NCBI RefSeq assembly: GCF_030151385.1
Contig: NZ_JASLDS010000046.1
Span: 1 to 64,000 of the forward strand
Direction: 5' to 3'
From: Soonwooa sp.
GTDB taxonomy: Bacteria > Bacteroidota > Bacteroidia > Flavobacteriales > Weeksellaceae
Length of the DNA: 64,000 bases
Positions 52,968 through 62,374 of this stretch are shown here, in pieces; position 1 is the stretch's first letter, and each line of letters opens with the position of its first letter. Position numbers and translations under genes: made by a program. Under the pieces are notes generated by a model, which searched no databases, was not told where the DNA came from, and saw only the letters and a list, made by a program, of their open reading frames with translations.

Positions 52968-54548
52968 TTAATGCATAGCTTCACTAAGATCGATTTTCTC
53001 GCCGCCTTTTTTATTTTTAACTAAAAGTACGAACGGAATACATACCAAGAATGCAATTCCTAAATATAAAAAGACATCCATATATGATAATACCGTTGCC
53101 TGCTTAGTAACAGAATAGTCTAGCATCTTGTAAGCCGATTGCAAAGCAACATCAGGACTTAAACCTTTTGCCATGAAACTTGCCTTTAGTCCAGCGACTC
53201 TCTGCTGAACATCGAGGCTATTAACATCTAATTTTTCTACCAAATCGCTTCGGTATAACATACTTCGATTAGCAATAAAAGTGGTGATAGCTGCAATCCC
53301 AAATGATCCACCTAGCTGGCGCATCATCCCAGTAAATGCCGCACCTTGCCCAATTTCGGGACCTTTTAGGGTACTTAATGATAGTGACGTAATTGGTATG
53401 AACAATAATCCAAGTCCACAACCACGAACAATCAACATCCAGAAGAAAGCATCTTTTCCTGTGTCTGGCGTCAAAATTTTGTAACCCCAAAAACTATATA
53501 CAAAGAAAATAAACAATCCTAACGCCACTAAAACCTGCTGTTTTGCACCTTTCGTTAATAACTTACCAATAATTGGCATCATAAAGGCTGTTGTTAAAGC
53601 TGCTGGAATCATCAATGCACCCGACTGTAAGGCTGTCCAACCCAAAATACTCTGGGTATAAAGTGGTACAATAAAGGTAGAACCATATAAACCGAATCCT
53701 AATATAAATGACATAATTGTCCCGACTCGAAGATTCCCGTTCTTAAGAACCCGAAGTTCAACAATTGGATATTTAAAAGTTAATTCGCGCCAGATGAATA
53801 GAATAAATCCTACAACTGCTGTAATCGTACAATACACAATAACTTGGCTCTCGAACCAATCATCTTCATGTCCTCTTTCCAAAATATATTGTAACGAACC
53901 GACAAAAGCAGCAAGTAAGCCAATCCCCAGCCAGTCAACATCCGAAGCTTTCCGCTTTTCGGCATAACGTGGACTTTTAACAAACTGAATCGTTAGCAAA
54001 GTCGCAATAATCCCCAAAGGAATGTTGATATAAAAAATATATGGCCAACTATAGTTATCTACGATATAACCTCCTAATGGCGGTCCCAAAGTTGGTCCAA
54101 TAATAACACCAAGTCCATAGATGGCTTGTGCCATACTTCGCTTTTCGATAGGATAAGATTCGGTGATAATGGTTTGCGAAGTTACAAGCAACGCACCACC
54201 ACCAATTCCTTGACAAAGTCTAAAGAATACCAATTCCCAAATATTAGTTGCATTCCCACATAAAAAAGAAAATATGGTAAATATCACAATCGAAGCAGCG
54301 AAATAATTTCGGCGTCCAAACTGTTGAGAAAGCCAGCTTGTCATCGGTACGATAATAACGTTACCAATGGCATAAGCTGTGATTACCCAACCAACTTCTG
54401 ACAAGGTAGCACCGAGATTTCCTTTCATCTCGTTAAGTGCCACGTTGACAATCGTTGAGTCCACAATTTCCAAAAGTGCACACAATATCGCGGTAATCGT
54501 GATAATGGCACGTCGGAAACCATACTCTACTAAAGAATCATCTTGCAT
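52968..54548 (-). CDS. emrB: MFS drug exporter of the DHA2 (14-helix) family, EmrB-like
   Basis: 526 residues with 14 predicted helices. LLEIVDSTIVNVALNEM in helix 1 and GLGVIIGPTLGPPLGGYIVD in helix 5 (motif C) are typical of DHA2 drug/H+ antiporters. It would drive drugs or other hydrophobic compounds through the HlyD- and TolC-like proteins, across both membranes. It is the last gene of a tight minus-strand operon: 8 bp after the emrA-like gene. The substrate is not determined. Confidence 0.92.
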   Translation of the reverse strand: MQDDSLVEYGFRRAIITITAILCALLEIVDSTIVNVALNEMKGNLGATLSEVGWVITAYAIGNVIIVPMTSWLSQQFGRRNYFAASIVIFTIFSFLCGNATNIWELVFFRLCQGIGGGALLVTSQTIITESYPIEKRSMAQAIYGLGVIIGPTLGPPLGGYIVDNYSWPYIFYINIPLGIIATLLTIQFVKSPRYAEKRKASDVDWLGIGLLAAFVGSLQYILERGHEDDWFESQVIVYCTITAVVGFILFIWRELTFKYPIVELRVLKNGNLRVGTIMSFILGFGLYGSTFIVPLYTQSILGWTALQSGALMIPAALTTAFMMPIIGKLLTKGAKQQVLVALGLFIFFVYSFWGYKILTPDTGKDAFFWMLIVRGCGLGLLFIPITSLSLSTLKGPEIGQGAAFTGMMRQLGGSFGIAAITTFIANRSMLYRSDLVEKLDVNSLDVQQRVAGLKASFMAKGLSPDVALQSAYKMLDYSVTKQATVLSYMDVFLYLGIAFLVCIPFVLLVKNKKGGEKIDLSEAMH

Positions 54549-54556
54549 TGGATGTT

Positions 54557-55663
54557 TTAGTTTTTAAGTGAAACAACAACCTTCACATTCATACCAGCAC
54601 GAAGTTTTTCCAAAACTTTGGGATCGATGTGGTCAAAAGAAATTTTCACAGGAAGACGTTGTACAACTTTTACGAAGTTACCACTTGCGTTATCTGGTGG
54701 CAGCAACGAAAAGGTAGAACCAGTTGCTGGAGAAAATGAGCTAACAACACCACTAAATTCGTGGTCTGGGAAAGCATCGATTTCGATATTAACTTTTTGA
54801 CCTTCCACCATTTTAGAAAGTTGCGTTTCTTTAAAGTTAGCAATTACCCATTTATCGTTTTTATTTACTAAACTGAAAATCTGAGATCCAGCTTGTAAAA
54901 ATTGTCCTTTTTGTGTTGGGACTTTTGATACAAAACCATCTTCTGGTGCAAGAATTACGGTGTAAGAAAGATTAAGTTTTGCGTTTTCAACATCCACTTG
55001 TCTTTGTTTAACCACAGAATTAGCGATACCAATTTGCTCCGACGTTGCCATCGATTGCGAGCTTACGCTTCCTGTTTGTTGTGTTGCTTGATTTCTCTGT
55101 TCGATTAAAACTTGAAGTTGTCTATCAGCAGTTTGTTTCGCTGCCAAAGCTTGTTCATATTGTTGCTGTGTAATCGAGTGATCTTGCACCAAAGTTGAGT
55201 AACGTTTTAGATCTTGTTCTGTTTTCCAAACGTTAACTTTTGCCGCTTCGATCTGTGCATTTGCAGTTGCAATTGCTGCTCTCGATGTATTAATATTTTG
55301 AGAAGCAGCATTAGCACCAGCTTGTGCACTGCTCACATTACTGCTTGCTGTTCCCAAAGCTGCTTGCGCTTGTTCCAAAACCATTTTTTGATCACGGTTG
55401 TCCAAAACTACCAAAGTATCGCCTTTTTTAACGAATTGGTTGTCTTTAACTTTAACCTCAGAAACATAACCTGAAATTTTAGAAATAACAGGCGTTACAT
55501 CTGCGGCGATTTGCGCATCATCTGTCTCCTCGTGAGATTGCGAATAGTTATATTCTTTAATCCCATAAAAGCCTCCACCCAATAGCACAGCTGCCATTAC
55601 GATGTACATCACGGGGCTTTTCTTTTTGTTAGTATTTGTTGTTGTATTGTTTGCGTCTGACAT
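54557..55663 (-). CDS. emrA: HlyD/EmrA-like membrane-fusion protein
   Basis: 368 residues. One transmembrane helix (about 17-36) anchors it in the inner membrane; a lipoyl-like half (VTPVISKISGYVSEVKVKDN), a long coiled coil (about 95-200, rich in Ala and Gln) and a beta-barrel domain (ILAPEDGFVSKVPTQKG onward) follow. It would connect EmrB to the TolC-like channel. It lies between them, 15 bp after tolC and 8 bp before emrB. Confidence 0.92.
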   Translation of the reverse strand: MSDANNTTTNTNKKKSPVMYIVMAAVLLGGGFYGIKEYNYSQSHEETDDAQIAADVTPVISKISGYVSEVKVKDNQFVKKGDTLVVLDNRDQKMVLEQAQAALGTASSNVSSAQAGANAASQNINTSRAAIATANAQIEAAKVNVWKTEQDLKRYSTLVQDHSITQQQYEQALAAKQTADRQLQVLIEQRNQATQQTGSVSSQSMATSEQIGIANSVVKQRQVDVENAKLNLSYTVILAPEDGFVSKVPTQKGQFLQAGSQIFSLVNKNDKWVIANFKETQLSKMVEGQKVNIEIDAFPDHEFSGVVSSFSPATGSTFSLLPPDNASGNFVKVVQRLPVKISFDHIDPKVLEKLRAGMNVKVVVSLKN

Positions 55664-55678
55664 TGTCTTATGTATAGT

Positions 55679-56983
55679 TTAATTAATAGTTCCTGTAGTT
55701 TGTAATAATTTTTTGTGCGCCAAAGTAGCATCCGCCTTAGAATTGATAAGGTTAACCTGAGCTGCTAATTTTGCAGTATCGGCATCTAACAATTCGGTCA
55801 TCGTTGCCAATCCATTATCGAATTTATTTTTTGTAATTCTGTAATTTTCGTCAGCTTGTTCGACTGCACGTTGGTAAACATCAATTTTTCGGTAAGCTAA
55901 TTTTTCGTTTTGAATATCTTTTTTAACATTCAGAGTGATGTTATCATTTAACAATTCCGAAGAAGCTTCAAGTTGCTTTTCAACCGCCAAAGATTTACCA
56001 AGGTTAGAATTCTTTTTCCAAATGTTGGCTAAATTATACTGAACGCCAACCCCAAAATTAACAGCATTAGTAACTGTCAATACTTTTGGAATATCGGCTG
56101 CAACGTAACCTCCTGTCAAAGCAATTGTTGGAAGATTCTCTGCTTTTGCTGCTTTTGTACCAAGCGTCGCTGCTTTTTGTTGGTATTCTAAAGCTTGTTT
56201 GTCTTTTCTATTTTTGAAAGCTTCCGTTAAATAATACGTATCATCTTGTAGATTTTGCTCTTCTATATAATTAGGATCAATTTCGATTTCGGTGTTATCC
56301 GCCAAACCTAATAATAGATCCATATTGATGTTCGCAATATCATAATTGTTATGCGCTTCCAAAAGTTGAACTTCGATATTAGAAGTTTGCAACTGCGCTT
56401 TCAAACGGTCGTTACGAGCAATGACACCATTATCTTCTAGTTTTATAAAAGATTGATCGCGTTTTTGAGATGCCGTAAGACTTTCTTCTAAAAGTTTAAT
56501 AGCTTGTGAAGCCTTGAAAAGATTATTATAAGCCTGCGCAATATTATATGCCACAGAAATTTTATCATTTTCGGTGCTTAGCTTCGAAGCTTCAACCAGA
56601 TATTTTGCAGATTCAATCCCATATTTAATACGTCCTCCAGCAAAAATTGGATAAGATAAATTGGCAGAACCATACATCACCTGATTAACATCTGGACCTG
56701 CGCCGCCAGCCATATTCGGAAGTTTGATATTAACATTCGGCTTAATCGGCATATACATATAAGTTCCCGAAACATTAAAATCTGGCAATTGCTTATTTTT
56801 AGCTTCTAGAAGATTAGCAGTTGCTTCCTCTACTTTGGCTTCATCAATTTTCAAGCTTTTGCTATTCTTAATCCCGAGGTCGATAGCTTCGTTAAGCGAC
56901 AAATTCTTTTTTGTCTGTGCTTGAAAAAAAATATTACTACTGATGAGTAGTAATATTCCTAAACTAATTCGTTTGTTTTTCAT
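55679..56983 (-). CDS. TolC-family outer-membrane efflux channel
   Basis: 434 residues with a signal peptide (1-22). Two OEP repeats of the TolC fold begin at LSLNEAIDLGIKNSK and again around LEASSELLNDNITLN, with long helical hairpins such as VEQADENYRITKNKFDNG and ATMTELLDADTAK. It would supply the outer-membrane exit of the EmrAB pump. Its start lies 20 bp inside the tetR gene, so the two are coupled. Confidence 0.92.
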   Translation of the reverse strand: MKNKRISLGILLLISSNIFFQAQTKKNLSLNEAIDLGIKNSKSLKIDEAKVEEATANLLEAKNKQLPDFNVSGTYMYMPIKPNVNIKLPNMAGGAGPDVNQVMYGSANLSYPIFAGGRIKYGIESAKYLVEASKLSTENDKISVAYNIAQAYNNLFKASQAIKLLEESLTASQKRDQSFIKLEDNGVIARNDRLKAQLQTSNIEVQLLEAHNNYDIANINMDLLLGLADNTEIEIDPNYIEEQNLQDDTYYLTEAFKNRKDKQALEYQQKAATLGTKAAKAENLPTIALTGGYVAADIPKVLTVTNAVNFGVGVQYNLANIWKKNSNLGKSLAVEKQLEASSELLNDNITLNVKKDIQNEKLAYRKIDVYQRAVEQADENYRITKNKFDNGLATMTELLDADTAKLAAQVNLINSKADATLAHKKLLQTTGTIN

Positions 56984-57596
56984 TATAACCTAATAGGTAT
57001 TTTAGTACGTTTTTTAAATGTTCTTTAAGATCTGCAAAGAATACAGATTCGAAGTTGGCATCATCCTGAGCGCCAAAAAACTCTTTGTACATTTGTACAC
57101 CATTAATCCCAGAAAACATTGTTCCAGCAATTGTTGAGTGGACAAATTCCACTTTTGGTTTTTTTGTAAAAAGTTTGTTGTTATAACCAGAAGTAATTAG
57201 CTCTTTGTAAAACTTCAGAAAACTCATTTTTGAAGTTTTAAGAAAATCCAAAATATATGGCGTTTTGTTGGTTAATTGTTCACGTTGCATAATGCAGTAA
57301 AATCCTCGCAAACGAATAACTCTACCAGAAAACTGATCAATTAACAAACATATTTTTTCCCACTCGTTAAGATTGGTTTGTGCCAAAATATCTTTTCCGA
57401 AACTAATACTCTCATTCATTCGATATTCGAAAATTCGCTCATAAAGCTTCTCTTTAGAGCCGAAATAGTACGAAATCATCGAAATATTGACATTCGCTTC
57501 TTTACAAATTTCGCGCGTGGAAGTTCCCCCGAAACCATTTTTAGCAAAAAGTTTTTCGGCAGCAAAGAGAATATTTTCTTCTTTTGAAATTTCCAT
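56964..57596 (-). CDS. TetR-family regulator of the efflux operon
   Basis: 210 residues. The N-terminal HTH (about 10-56) has GGTSTREICKEANVNISMIS and YYFGSKEKLYERIFEYR, the classical TetR pattern; the rest is a helical ligand domain. It heads the operon and overlaps tolC by 20 bp, so it probably represses its own transcript until a substrate binds. A palindrome lies in its promoter (57638-57653). Confidence 0.92.
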   Translation of the reverse strand: MEISKEENILFAAEKLFAKNGFGGTSTREICKEANVNISMISYYFGSKEKLYERIFEYRMNESISFGKDILAQTNLNEWEKICLLIDQFSGRVIRLRGFYCIMQREQLTNKTPYILDFLKTSKMSFLKFYKELITSGYNNKLFTKKPKVEFVHSTIAGTMFSGINGVQMYKEFFGAQDDANFESVFFADLKEHLKNVLKYLLGYNEKQTN

Positions 57597-57613
57597 TTAC
57601 AATTATTTTGCTG

Positions 57614-57643
57614 CAAATGTAAATCATTTTTAAATAAAATCAA
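57614..57643 (-). promoter_or_regulatory. Promoter of the tetR-tolC-emrAB operon
   Basis: On the minus strand, TTG, a 19-bp spacer and TACATTTG fit the consensus fully; the -7 element ends 17 bases before the tetR start codon. Confidence 0.85.
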
Positions 57644-57653
57644 ACGATTGATT
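57638..57653. promoter_or_regulatory. Candidate TetR operator
   Basis: AATCAA-ACGA-TTGATT, perfect 6-bp arms, overlaps the -33 element. TetR repressors bind palindromes of this size, and binding here would block RNA polymerase. Confidence 0.6.
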
Positions 57654-57697
57654 GAATAAATTTTTATTAAATAAAGATTAAATATTTTGCGAAAAAG

Positions 57698-58822
57698 CTA
57701 AACCGCCTTTTTATGAATGTGTCGCGTTAATTTGATGCCCATATCAGTCAAGACCACTTTAGCATTGGCATTACGAGAAATATGATAACTAGCGTCCGTC
57801 AACTCATCCAAGATTGCTTCGATGTTGGCACCACTGATGTAAGTCGAAAATGCATCCCAACCAAAACCATTGCTATCCAGTTTTCGATAAACAAGATTTG
57901 GAGTGCCGTAATTCTGCATCAAAGCCAAACGAAAAGTCTCTGTACAAAATTCTAAAAAACGAATTTGTTTATCACGATTCCAAGCGCTAATCTCATGTGA
58001 CCAACGGATAATCGCGCGCAAAACTTCGGGCTTCTTTTTCGCCATAAAAGCATTACGAACCCATTGTATGAATAAAGTTTCGAACTCATTGGACGAAGAT
58101 CCAGTTTCCAAAATCTTTTGCGCATCATTCAGATTTCCACGTGCTTGTCCTACCGCAGCAGTAATTTGCGATGCATCAACATCTGGAAATTTTGAAGTTA
58201 GATAAGATTGTACAGCTTTATCCTCAATTCTCGGTACTTCAACAATTTGACAACGCGAAAGAATTGTCGGAAGAATATTGTCAATTTTTTCGGCACAAAG
58301 GATGATGTAAGTCTTCTTCGGAGGTTCTTCTAGAAACTTTAGAATTTTGTTTGCCGCTTCCTCATTCATTTTGTCAGCGCGCCAAATGATCAGAATTTTG
58401 CTTCCACCTTCAAAACTTTTAAGCGCAAATTTGGCATGCATATCTTCTGCCTCCTGCGCCGAAATAAAAAACTGCTTCTTCTCCGAATCTAGATAATTGG
58501 TCCAATCATCAAAACTTGCGTATGGATTATTAAGAATCATCTCACGCCATTCCGTAAAATAACGTTTACTAAGGGAAATGTTTTTTTCAGTAAAAATCGG
58601 AAAACTAAAATGTAAGTCAAGATGGTTAAGATGTTCTACCTTTTGCGCTGCTGTCGCATTCTCGCGAGACAAAATCTCTTGAGAAAAAGCCAAAGCCATT
58701 GCTAATGTTCCGTAGCCTTCTTCACCAACAAAAAGTTGTGCATGCCCTACCCGATTATCATCAATACTTGATAAAAGAAGTTGCTGCAATTTTTCTTGAC
58801 CAATGATGTTTTCCCATTTCAT
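57698..58822 (-). CDS. holB: DNA polymerase III clamp-loader subunit delta'
   Basis: 374 residues of the AAA+ clamp-loader family. GQEKLQQLLLSSIDDNRVGH starts the domain, and WRADKMNEEAANKILKFLEEPP and LSRCQIV are conserved. The P-loop region reads LFVGEEGYGTLAMAL, without the GxxGxGK[ST] lysine, so it probably does not bind ATP, as expected for delta'. It would load the sliding clamp with other subunits encoded elsewhere. Confidence 0.88.
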   Translation of the reverse strand: MKWENIIGQEKLQQLLLSSIDDNRVGHAQLFVGEEGYGTLAMALAFSQEILSRENATAAQKVEHLNHLDLHFSFPIFTEKNISLSKRYFTEWREMILNNPYASFDDWTNYLDSEKKQFFISAQEAEDMHAKFALKSFEGGSKILIIWRADKMNEEAANKILKFLEEPPKKTYIILCAEKIDNILPTILSRCQIVEVPRIEDKAVQSYLTSKFPDVDASQITAAVGQARGNLNDAQKILETGSSSNEFETLFIQWVRNAFMAKKKPEVLRAIIRWSHEISAWNRDKQIRFLEFCTETFRLALMQNYGTPNLVYRKLDSNGFGWDAFSTYISGANIEAILDELTDASYHISRNANAKVVLTDMGIKLTRHIHKKAV

Positions 58823-58827
58823 GCCAA

Positions 58828-58835
58828 CAAATATA
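58828..58835 (-). promoter_or_regulatory. -7 promoter element of holB
   Basis: TATATTTG on the minus strand, exact consensus, five bases upstream of the start codon, so the transcript is probably leaderless. Confidence 0.6.
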
Positions 58836-58944
58836 AAGAAATAAGTTTGAGGTTTTGTTCTGTTTTAGTTTAATAAAAATCAAAAAATATCGGCAATTCT
58901 TGTCGTATTCATCTACTTAACAAACTTTAACGCCAAATAAATTT

Positions 58945-58973
58945 TTGAGATTCATTATTAATTAAGATATTTG
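58945..58973 (+). promoter_or_regulatory. Promoter of the outer-membrane protein/lptC/anmK group
   Basis: TTG (58945-58947), an 18-bp spacer and GATATTTG (one mismatch from TAnnTTTG), 20 bases before the ATG. Confidence 0.6.
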
Positions 58974-58993
58974 CGGTTTGATAATAATAACGA

Positions 58994-60271
58994 ATGAAAA
59001 AGACTTTTGTCGTATCATTACTTACAGCGGGACTTTACCTAAACGCACAAAGCATCGGTAATTCTCCATATGCAGCTTACGGAATTGGTGATATAAAATA
59101 TGATAACACAGTAGACATTGGTTCTATGGGAGGTATTTCTACAGCGTATATCTGGGATTTTAATAACAATTTCAACTTTAAAAACCCTGCCGCGAATACC
59201 AATCTAGAATTAGCGACTATAAAAGTTGAAGGTACTAACGAAAACAATTTTTATAAAACAGACTACAATAATACGAGCGTAACAAAGCACTCAACTTATT
59301 TGTCAAACATTTCGATCTCGATGCCTTTGAGTAAAAAGGTAAAATTCGGATTAGGATTCCAACCTTATAGTTCTAAACAATACGAGATTCTTCGTACTTT
59401 GAATAATCCTGACACAGGAAATATTGAAGGTCACAAATACACTGGTAAAGGAACGCTTAATACTGTACAAGCAGCAGTTGGTTATCAAATAACGCCAAGT
59501 TTTGCTTTAGGTCTTAGAACCAACTTCTACTTTGGAAAACTTTACGACATCGAAGAAGTTACGTTTTCTGACGCAGAATTGTTAAGTGGATATTCTAACA
59601 GCAACAAGATTGCATCGTTCAACTTTACACTAGGTACAACTTATCAAAAGAAATTCATCAATGATCACAAATTGACATTTGGTGCAACCTATACTTTTGG
59701 TACAACTGGCGAAATGGAAAGCAAATATGTCAACAGCACTTATTATACAGGTGTTGGAGGTGTCAAAGGTTACGAAACCATTATCGACGAGCTTGATACA
59801 AAAGATAAAAAATTCTTACCTCAAGAATTCTCTTTAGGTTTGGGTTATGGCCACGATACAAAATGGTTTGTTGGGACACAGCTTGATTATAGAAATGGTG
59901 AAAACTTTAATTACTTAGGTCAAACACTTAAGTATCACGATTCTTATAAAATCTCTGCTGGTGGATGGATTTTACCTAACTACAACAACTTTAGAAGTTA
60001 CTTCTCTCGCGTTGTTTACCGTTATGGAGCATACTATCAAAAAGGAGCACTTAATATTGCTGGACAAAACATCAATAGATTTGCCGTGACTGGTGGTGTT
60101 ACACTTCCATTCCAAAAAAGTAGTATTACAAGAATGAACTCTGTCGATCTAGGTTTAGAAATCGGTAGAACTGGTACGCTTACTAACAATCTTATCCAAC
60201 AGAACTTCGTCAACCTACGTTTCGGAATTAACTTTGGTGATAAGTGGTTCGGAAGAAGACTTTACAACTAA
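58994..60271 (+). CDS. Outer-membrane beta-barrel protein (FadL-like)
   Basis: 425 residues with a signal peptide (1-19, ending LNAQ). The mature start QSIGNSPYAAYGIGDI and GSMGGISTAY, with an NPA segment (FKNPAANT), resemble FadL-type barrels; the rest is alternating strands, ending LRFGINFGDKWFGRRLYN. Relatives near lptC are common in Flavobacteriia. It may move hydrophobic molecules or serve envelope assembly. It lies 18 bp before lptC in one transcript. Confidence 0.75.
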   Translation: MKKTFVVSLLTAGLYLNAQSIGNSPYAAYGIGDIKYDNTVDIGSMGGISTAYIWDFNNNFNFKNPAANTNLELATIKVEGTNENNFYKTDYNNTSVTKHSTYLSNISISMPLSKKVKFGLGFQPYSSKQYEILRTLNNPDTGNIEGHKYTGKGTLNTVQAAVGYQITPSFALGLRTNFYFGKLYDIEEVTFSDAELLSGYSNSNKIASFNFTLGTTYQKKFINDHKLTFGATYTFGTTGEMESKYVNSTYYTGVGGVKGYETIIDELDTKDKKFLPQEFSLGLGYGHDTKWFVGTQLDYRNGENFNYLGQTLKYHDSYKISAGGWILPNYNNFRSYFSRVVYRYGAYYQKGALNIAGQNINRFAVTGGVTLPFQKSSITRMNSVDLGLEIGRTGTLTNNLIQQNFVNLRFGINFGDKWFGRRLYN

Positions 60272-60289
60272 AATTAAGATTTATTACTA

Positions 60290-60892
60290 ATGATTTTCAG
60301 AATTAGTAACATATCAAAATATACAGCATTAAGAAACAAAATTCTTTTAAGTTTCTTAATGCTTTTTGTTTTACAATCTTGCGACGAAGATATTACCAAG
60401 CGCGATCATAAAAAGAATACCAACTTTGCATCACAGGTTATCCATAACGCCAAGATTATCCAACGCGATTCTGGACAGGTAAAAGTAAGATTTGATGCAC
60501 CTTTACTCGAAAAGTATGAGTTAATTGACTCACCATATGTTGAAGCAAAAAAAGGTTTTTACCTTGAGTATTTTGATAAGAAAAATCCAAAAGTTCCTGG
60601 GAAAATTTGGGCTAAATATGCAAAATATGATGAAAAAAAAGATTTCTATTTTGCTAAAGGCCGCGTAAAAATTATCACCAACGAAGGTCGAACTTTCGTA
60701 ACGGAAACCATCAACTGGGACAAAAAAAATAAAAAAATGTATACCAAAGACACAGTATACGTTTCTGACCAAGATGGCAATATTTTGGTGGGCGCCAACG
60801 GAATGGTTGCAAAAGACGACTTTACAGAATATACATTCTACAACAACTCTGGTCAGTTCAACACCAAAGGACTTCCAAAAACCGGCTTATAA
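60290..60892 (+). CDS. lptC: LptC, lipopolysaccharide transport periplasmic protein
   Basis: 200 residues. The N-terminus is a lipoprotein signal with lipobox VLQSC, lipid at Cys31, unlike the anchor helix of E. coli LptC; lipoprotein forms are usual in Bacteroidota. The body is a beta-jellyroll (SQVIHNAKIIQRDSGQVKVR to YNNSGQFNTKGLPKTGL) that passes lipopolysaccharide from LptB2FG toward LptA. It is followed by anmK, whose ATG overlaps the stop codon by one base. Confidence 0.85.
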   Translation: MIFRISNISKYTALRNKILLSFLMLFVLQSCDEDITKRDHKKNTNFASQVIHNAKIIQRDSGQVKVRFDAPLLEKYELIDSPYVEAKKGFYLEYFDKKNPKVPGKIWAKYAKYDEKKDFYFAKGRVKIITNEGRTFVTETINWDKKNKKMYTKDTVYVSDQDGNILVGANGMVAKDDFTEYTFYNNSGQFNTKGLPKTGL

Positions 60893-61956
60893 TGGCCACT
60901 TCACAAGAATTTTTCGCAATCGGTTTGATGTCTGGGACTAGCCTAGACGGACTTGATATTTGTTATTCTAAATTTTGGAAACGAGAGGAAAAATGGCATT
61001 TTGAGATTTTAAAAGCCGAAACCTTTTCTTATTCTAAAACTTGGGAAAACAAGCTAAAAAGTGCTGTCAATCGCGATGCAGTATCTTTGTTTGAATTAAA
61101 CTCAGAATATGGTTTTCTCCTTGGCGAATTGTGTCAAGAGTTTATTACTAAGCACAGCATTGATAAGCTAGATATTATCGGCTCGCATGGTCACACGGTT
61201 TTTCATCAACCTGAAAAGAAATTTACAGTTCAGATTGGCGATGGTCGCGCGATACAGATTTTAACAAAGAAAAATATCGCTTACGATTTTCGAATGCAAG
61301 ATGTGTTGTTAGGCGGAAGCGGCGCACCTTTGGTTCCGATTGGTGACCAACTTTTATTCTCTAATGTTGAGGCTTGCGTTAATCTTGGTGGCTTCTCAAA
61401 TATTTCATTTAAAAAAGATGAAAAAAGAATCGGCTACGATATCTGTCCAGTCAATATTGTTTTGAATTATTTTGCTCAAAAACAAGGTCGAGATTTTGAT
61501 AAAGATGGTGAATTAGCAAAGCAAGGAAACATTAATTCTGAACTTTTAAACCAATTAAATAAAATTGAATTCTATCATCAATCCGAGCCAAAATCTTTGG
61601 GTTACGAATGGGTAGAATCTCAGATAATGCCTTTGTTAAAGGACTTTTCGGATTTGGATATTTTGGCAACATTTACCGAACATGTCGCAGAACAAATTGC
61701 CATTAATCTAAGTCAAAATAATATCAAAAATGCTTTGTTTACAGGTGGTGGCAGTCACAACGCTTATTTAATAGAAAAAATTAAAGCAAAAACCAAAACC
61801 CAAATCATCATTCCTAATAAGGAAATTATTGATTATAAAGAAGCTTTGATTTTTGCTTTTATGGCTGTTTTAAAAATGAATAACGAAATCAATGTTCTTT
61901 CCTCAGTTACAGGAAGTTCTCACGATCATTCGTCGGGCATTTTTCTTAAATTCTAA
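60892..61956 (+). CDS. anmK: Anhydro-N-acetylmuramic acid kinase
   Basis: 354 residues of the ASKHA superfamily. GLMSGTSLDGLD (11-22) is the conserved phosphate-binding start, and GSHGHTVFHQP, GGFSNIS and FTGGGSHNAYL are later motifs. It phosphorylates and opens 1,6-anhydro-MurNAc released by peptidoglycan turnover, giving MurNAc 6-phosphate. It overlaps lptC by one base, so translation is coupled. Its stop codon overlaps that of the convergent gene. Confidence 0.95.
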   Translation: MATSQEFFAIGLMSGTSLDGLDICYSKFWKREEKWHFEILKAETFSYSKTWENKLKSAVNRDAVSLFELNSEYGFLLGELCQEFITKHSIDKLDIIGSHGHTVFHQPEKKFTVQIGDGRAIQILTKKNIAYDFRMQDVLLGGSGAPLVPIGDQLLFSNVEACVNLGGFSNISFKKDEKRIGYDICPVNIVLNYFAQKQGRDFDKDGELAKQGNINSELLNQLNKIEFYHQSEPKSLGYEWVESQIMPLLKDFSDLDILATFTEHVAEQIAINLSQNNIKNALFTGGGSHNAYLIEKIKAKTKTQIIIPNKEIIDYKEALIFAFMAVLKMNNEINVLSSVTGSSHDHSSGIFLKF

Positions 61957-62339
61957 AGTTGCTCGATTTTATCAGTAAGAGCGTCGATAAAGTTTTTCAA
62001 AGGTTTTTCAACCATCATTTTGATAAAAGGATTGAATTTTCCTTCAAATAATAATTGTACTTCTGTTTGGTTATCGCTAATTGGATTCATATTTCCTGTT
62101 AAAGCAAAATCCAAACTAGAACTTGCAGAAACTAAAACAACTTTTTGCTCAGTAACTTCCTGAATCTTAAGCGCAATCTCTGGCATTCCTTTCAAAGAAA
62201 ACTTGAATCCATCCTCTCTTGCTTCAAAATTTTGAAGACTGTCTGGCATCAATGCTCTGTAATCTTCAGCATTTTTTAGCATTTCTGTCAAATCTTTAAC
62301 CGATTTATTTACGATAATTTTGCGTCCTTCTAGATTCAT
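61953..62339 (-). CDS. SRPBCC (START-like) domain protein
   Basis: 128 residues with the helix-grip pattern: NKSVKDLTEMLKNAEDYRAL, strands to ALKIQEVTEQKVVLVSAS and a final helix KPLKNFIDALTDKIEQL. SRPBCC proteins bind hydrophobic ligands. There is no membrane segment. Its stop codon overlaps that of anmK by 4 bp. It is divergent from the Nudix gene, with 35 bp between the starts, so they may share control. Confidence 0.75.
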   Translation of the reverse strand: MNLEGRKIIVNKSVKDLTEMLKNAEDYRALMPDSLQNFEAREDGFKFSLKGMPEIALKIQEVTEQKVVLVSASSSLDFALTGNMNPISDNQTEVQLLFEGKFNPFIKMMVEKPLKNFIDALTDKIEQL

Positions 62340-62344
62340 TTTTC

Positions 62345-62352
62345 TATTTTTG
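62345..62352 (+). promoter_or_regulatory. -7 promoter element of the Nudix gene
   Basis: TATTTTTG, exact consensus, 22 bases before the ATG. Confidence 0.55.
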
Positions 62353-62374
62353 TATTAATATTAAAGCTACACAA

